Of a stretch of 64,000 nt of DNA, positions 63,674-64,000 are shown piece by piece. Source of the stretch: Bacillus sp. 2205SS5-2 (GTDB taxonomy: Bacteria > Bacillota > Bacilli > Bacillales > Bacillaceae_K); the NCBI RefSeq assembly GCF_037024155.1, contig NZ_JAYKTS010000013.1:1-64000 (forward strand), written 5' to 3'. Under the pieces are notes generated by a model. That model did no database searches and was not told the origin of the DNA. It was given only the letters and a program-made list of their open reading frames with translations. The position numbers and the translations under genes are program-made. How positions within the stretch are numbered: position 1 is the stretch's first letter; each line of letters begins with the position of its first letter.

Positions 63674-64000
63674 TTCTTGTTCATCCTATCTACGTCTATT
63701 TCCCTTGTTTTTAATTAGCAAATTTCCCTATACACCTTATCAATTTTCCTTCACTCTAAAACAAATTCCATCAATTTCCTATTGCTAGTTCCGAAACATC
63801 ACTGCAAGCAAGAAATTAACAACCTCTAGCCAAAGGTGATTTTAGGCAAAGGATATCTAAATAAAACTACCTTCTTATTCTTAATCCTGTGACACTTTTA
63901 TGTGAAACAAGAAAATTCGGGTAGTGACACTAGGCACCCAATGTTATCAAAAAAACCGATATCCATACCTACCTACTCCTCTTACTCTATTATTTATAGA
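63674..64000. other. Gene-free end of the window with repeat R4
   Basis: At 63897-63945 a copy of repeat R4 (GTGAAACAAGAAAATTCGGG, TAGTGACACTAGGCACCC). I see no gene. Confidence 0.5.

Overview
The window looks like a chromosomal stretch of a spore-forming, Gram-positive Bacillaceae-type bacterium (Bacillota). It is AT-rich, ribosome binding sites are of the AGGAGG type, and there is a candidate small spore-protein gene. The ribose operon has the B. subtilis order rbsRKDACB. Five secreted proteins carry the cell-wall-binding repeat CWB2, and there are relatives of TcaA/YvbJ, YtxG and CueP. No rRNA or tRNA gene was recognised.

Layout. 1-530: start of an IS110 transposase with its non-coding upstream end and a truncated MITE. 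594-8143: three CWB2 surface proteins, one with a lytic transglycosylase domain, a candidate spore protein, and a class I cyclic-di-GMP riboswitch with its terminator upstream of a decayed amidase gene. 8800-11326: ugd and galE (UDP-sugar supply). 11648-18731: a same-strand cluster encoding a pRiA4b ORF-3-type protein, an uncharacterised coiled-coil protein, a SNF2 helicase, a TPR-AAA ATPase with a Vps4-like tail, a TPR membrane protein and a frameshifted membrane protein. 19015-20860: a REP-associated (Y1) transposase and a CueP-like lipoprotein. 21148-26846: the ribose operon, with two RbsR-type operators at its promoter. 27566-28584: a roughly 1-kb satellite-like tandem array. 28797-37656: YtxG-like protein, a CWB2 protein, an LRR-CWB2 protein, an O-antigen-ligase/polymerase-like protein, an acetyltransferase and a DinB protein. 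37889-40780: a second Y1 transposase bracketed by inverted modules, a truncated comM, and IS4 and RHS remnants. 41085-43294: two zinc-ribbon membrane proteins. 43899-46350: a relic type I-C CRISPR array interrupted by an IS4 element, then transposase and acetyltransferase fragments. 46735-50619: VanZ-family protein and a dead IS91-like element with a tyrosine recombinase. 51206-57375: two hypothetical genes, an IS4-family element, a frameshifted esterase, a peptidase S51 homologue, a DJ-1/PfpI protein and a WYL regulator. 57950-60309: a third Y1 transposase next to full-length comM. 60800-62303: IS3 and IS21 debris. 62315-63673: an unknown polytopic membrane protein.

The genes suggest an envelope-centred region: CWB2 proteins, sugar-nucleotide enzymes, a polysaccharide polymerase-like protein, TcaA and VanZ families. 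The spaces between genes are shaped by three classes of small repeats. The first is ISL3-like MITEs, several with perfect 8-bp target duplications. The second is GGGAC-core REP hairpins whose stems vary but stay complementary; three Y1 (RAYT-type) transposases are present that could act on them. The third is larger REP modules that sit at the broken ends of several IS genes. The observations most worth following up are the 102/103-bp palindrome array, the exact presence/absence of a 44-bp palindrome in two copies of one module, the orphan cyclic-di-GMP riboswitch, the IS-split CRISPR relic and the SNF2/AAA/TPR cluster.
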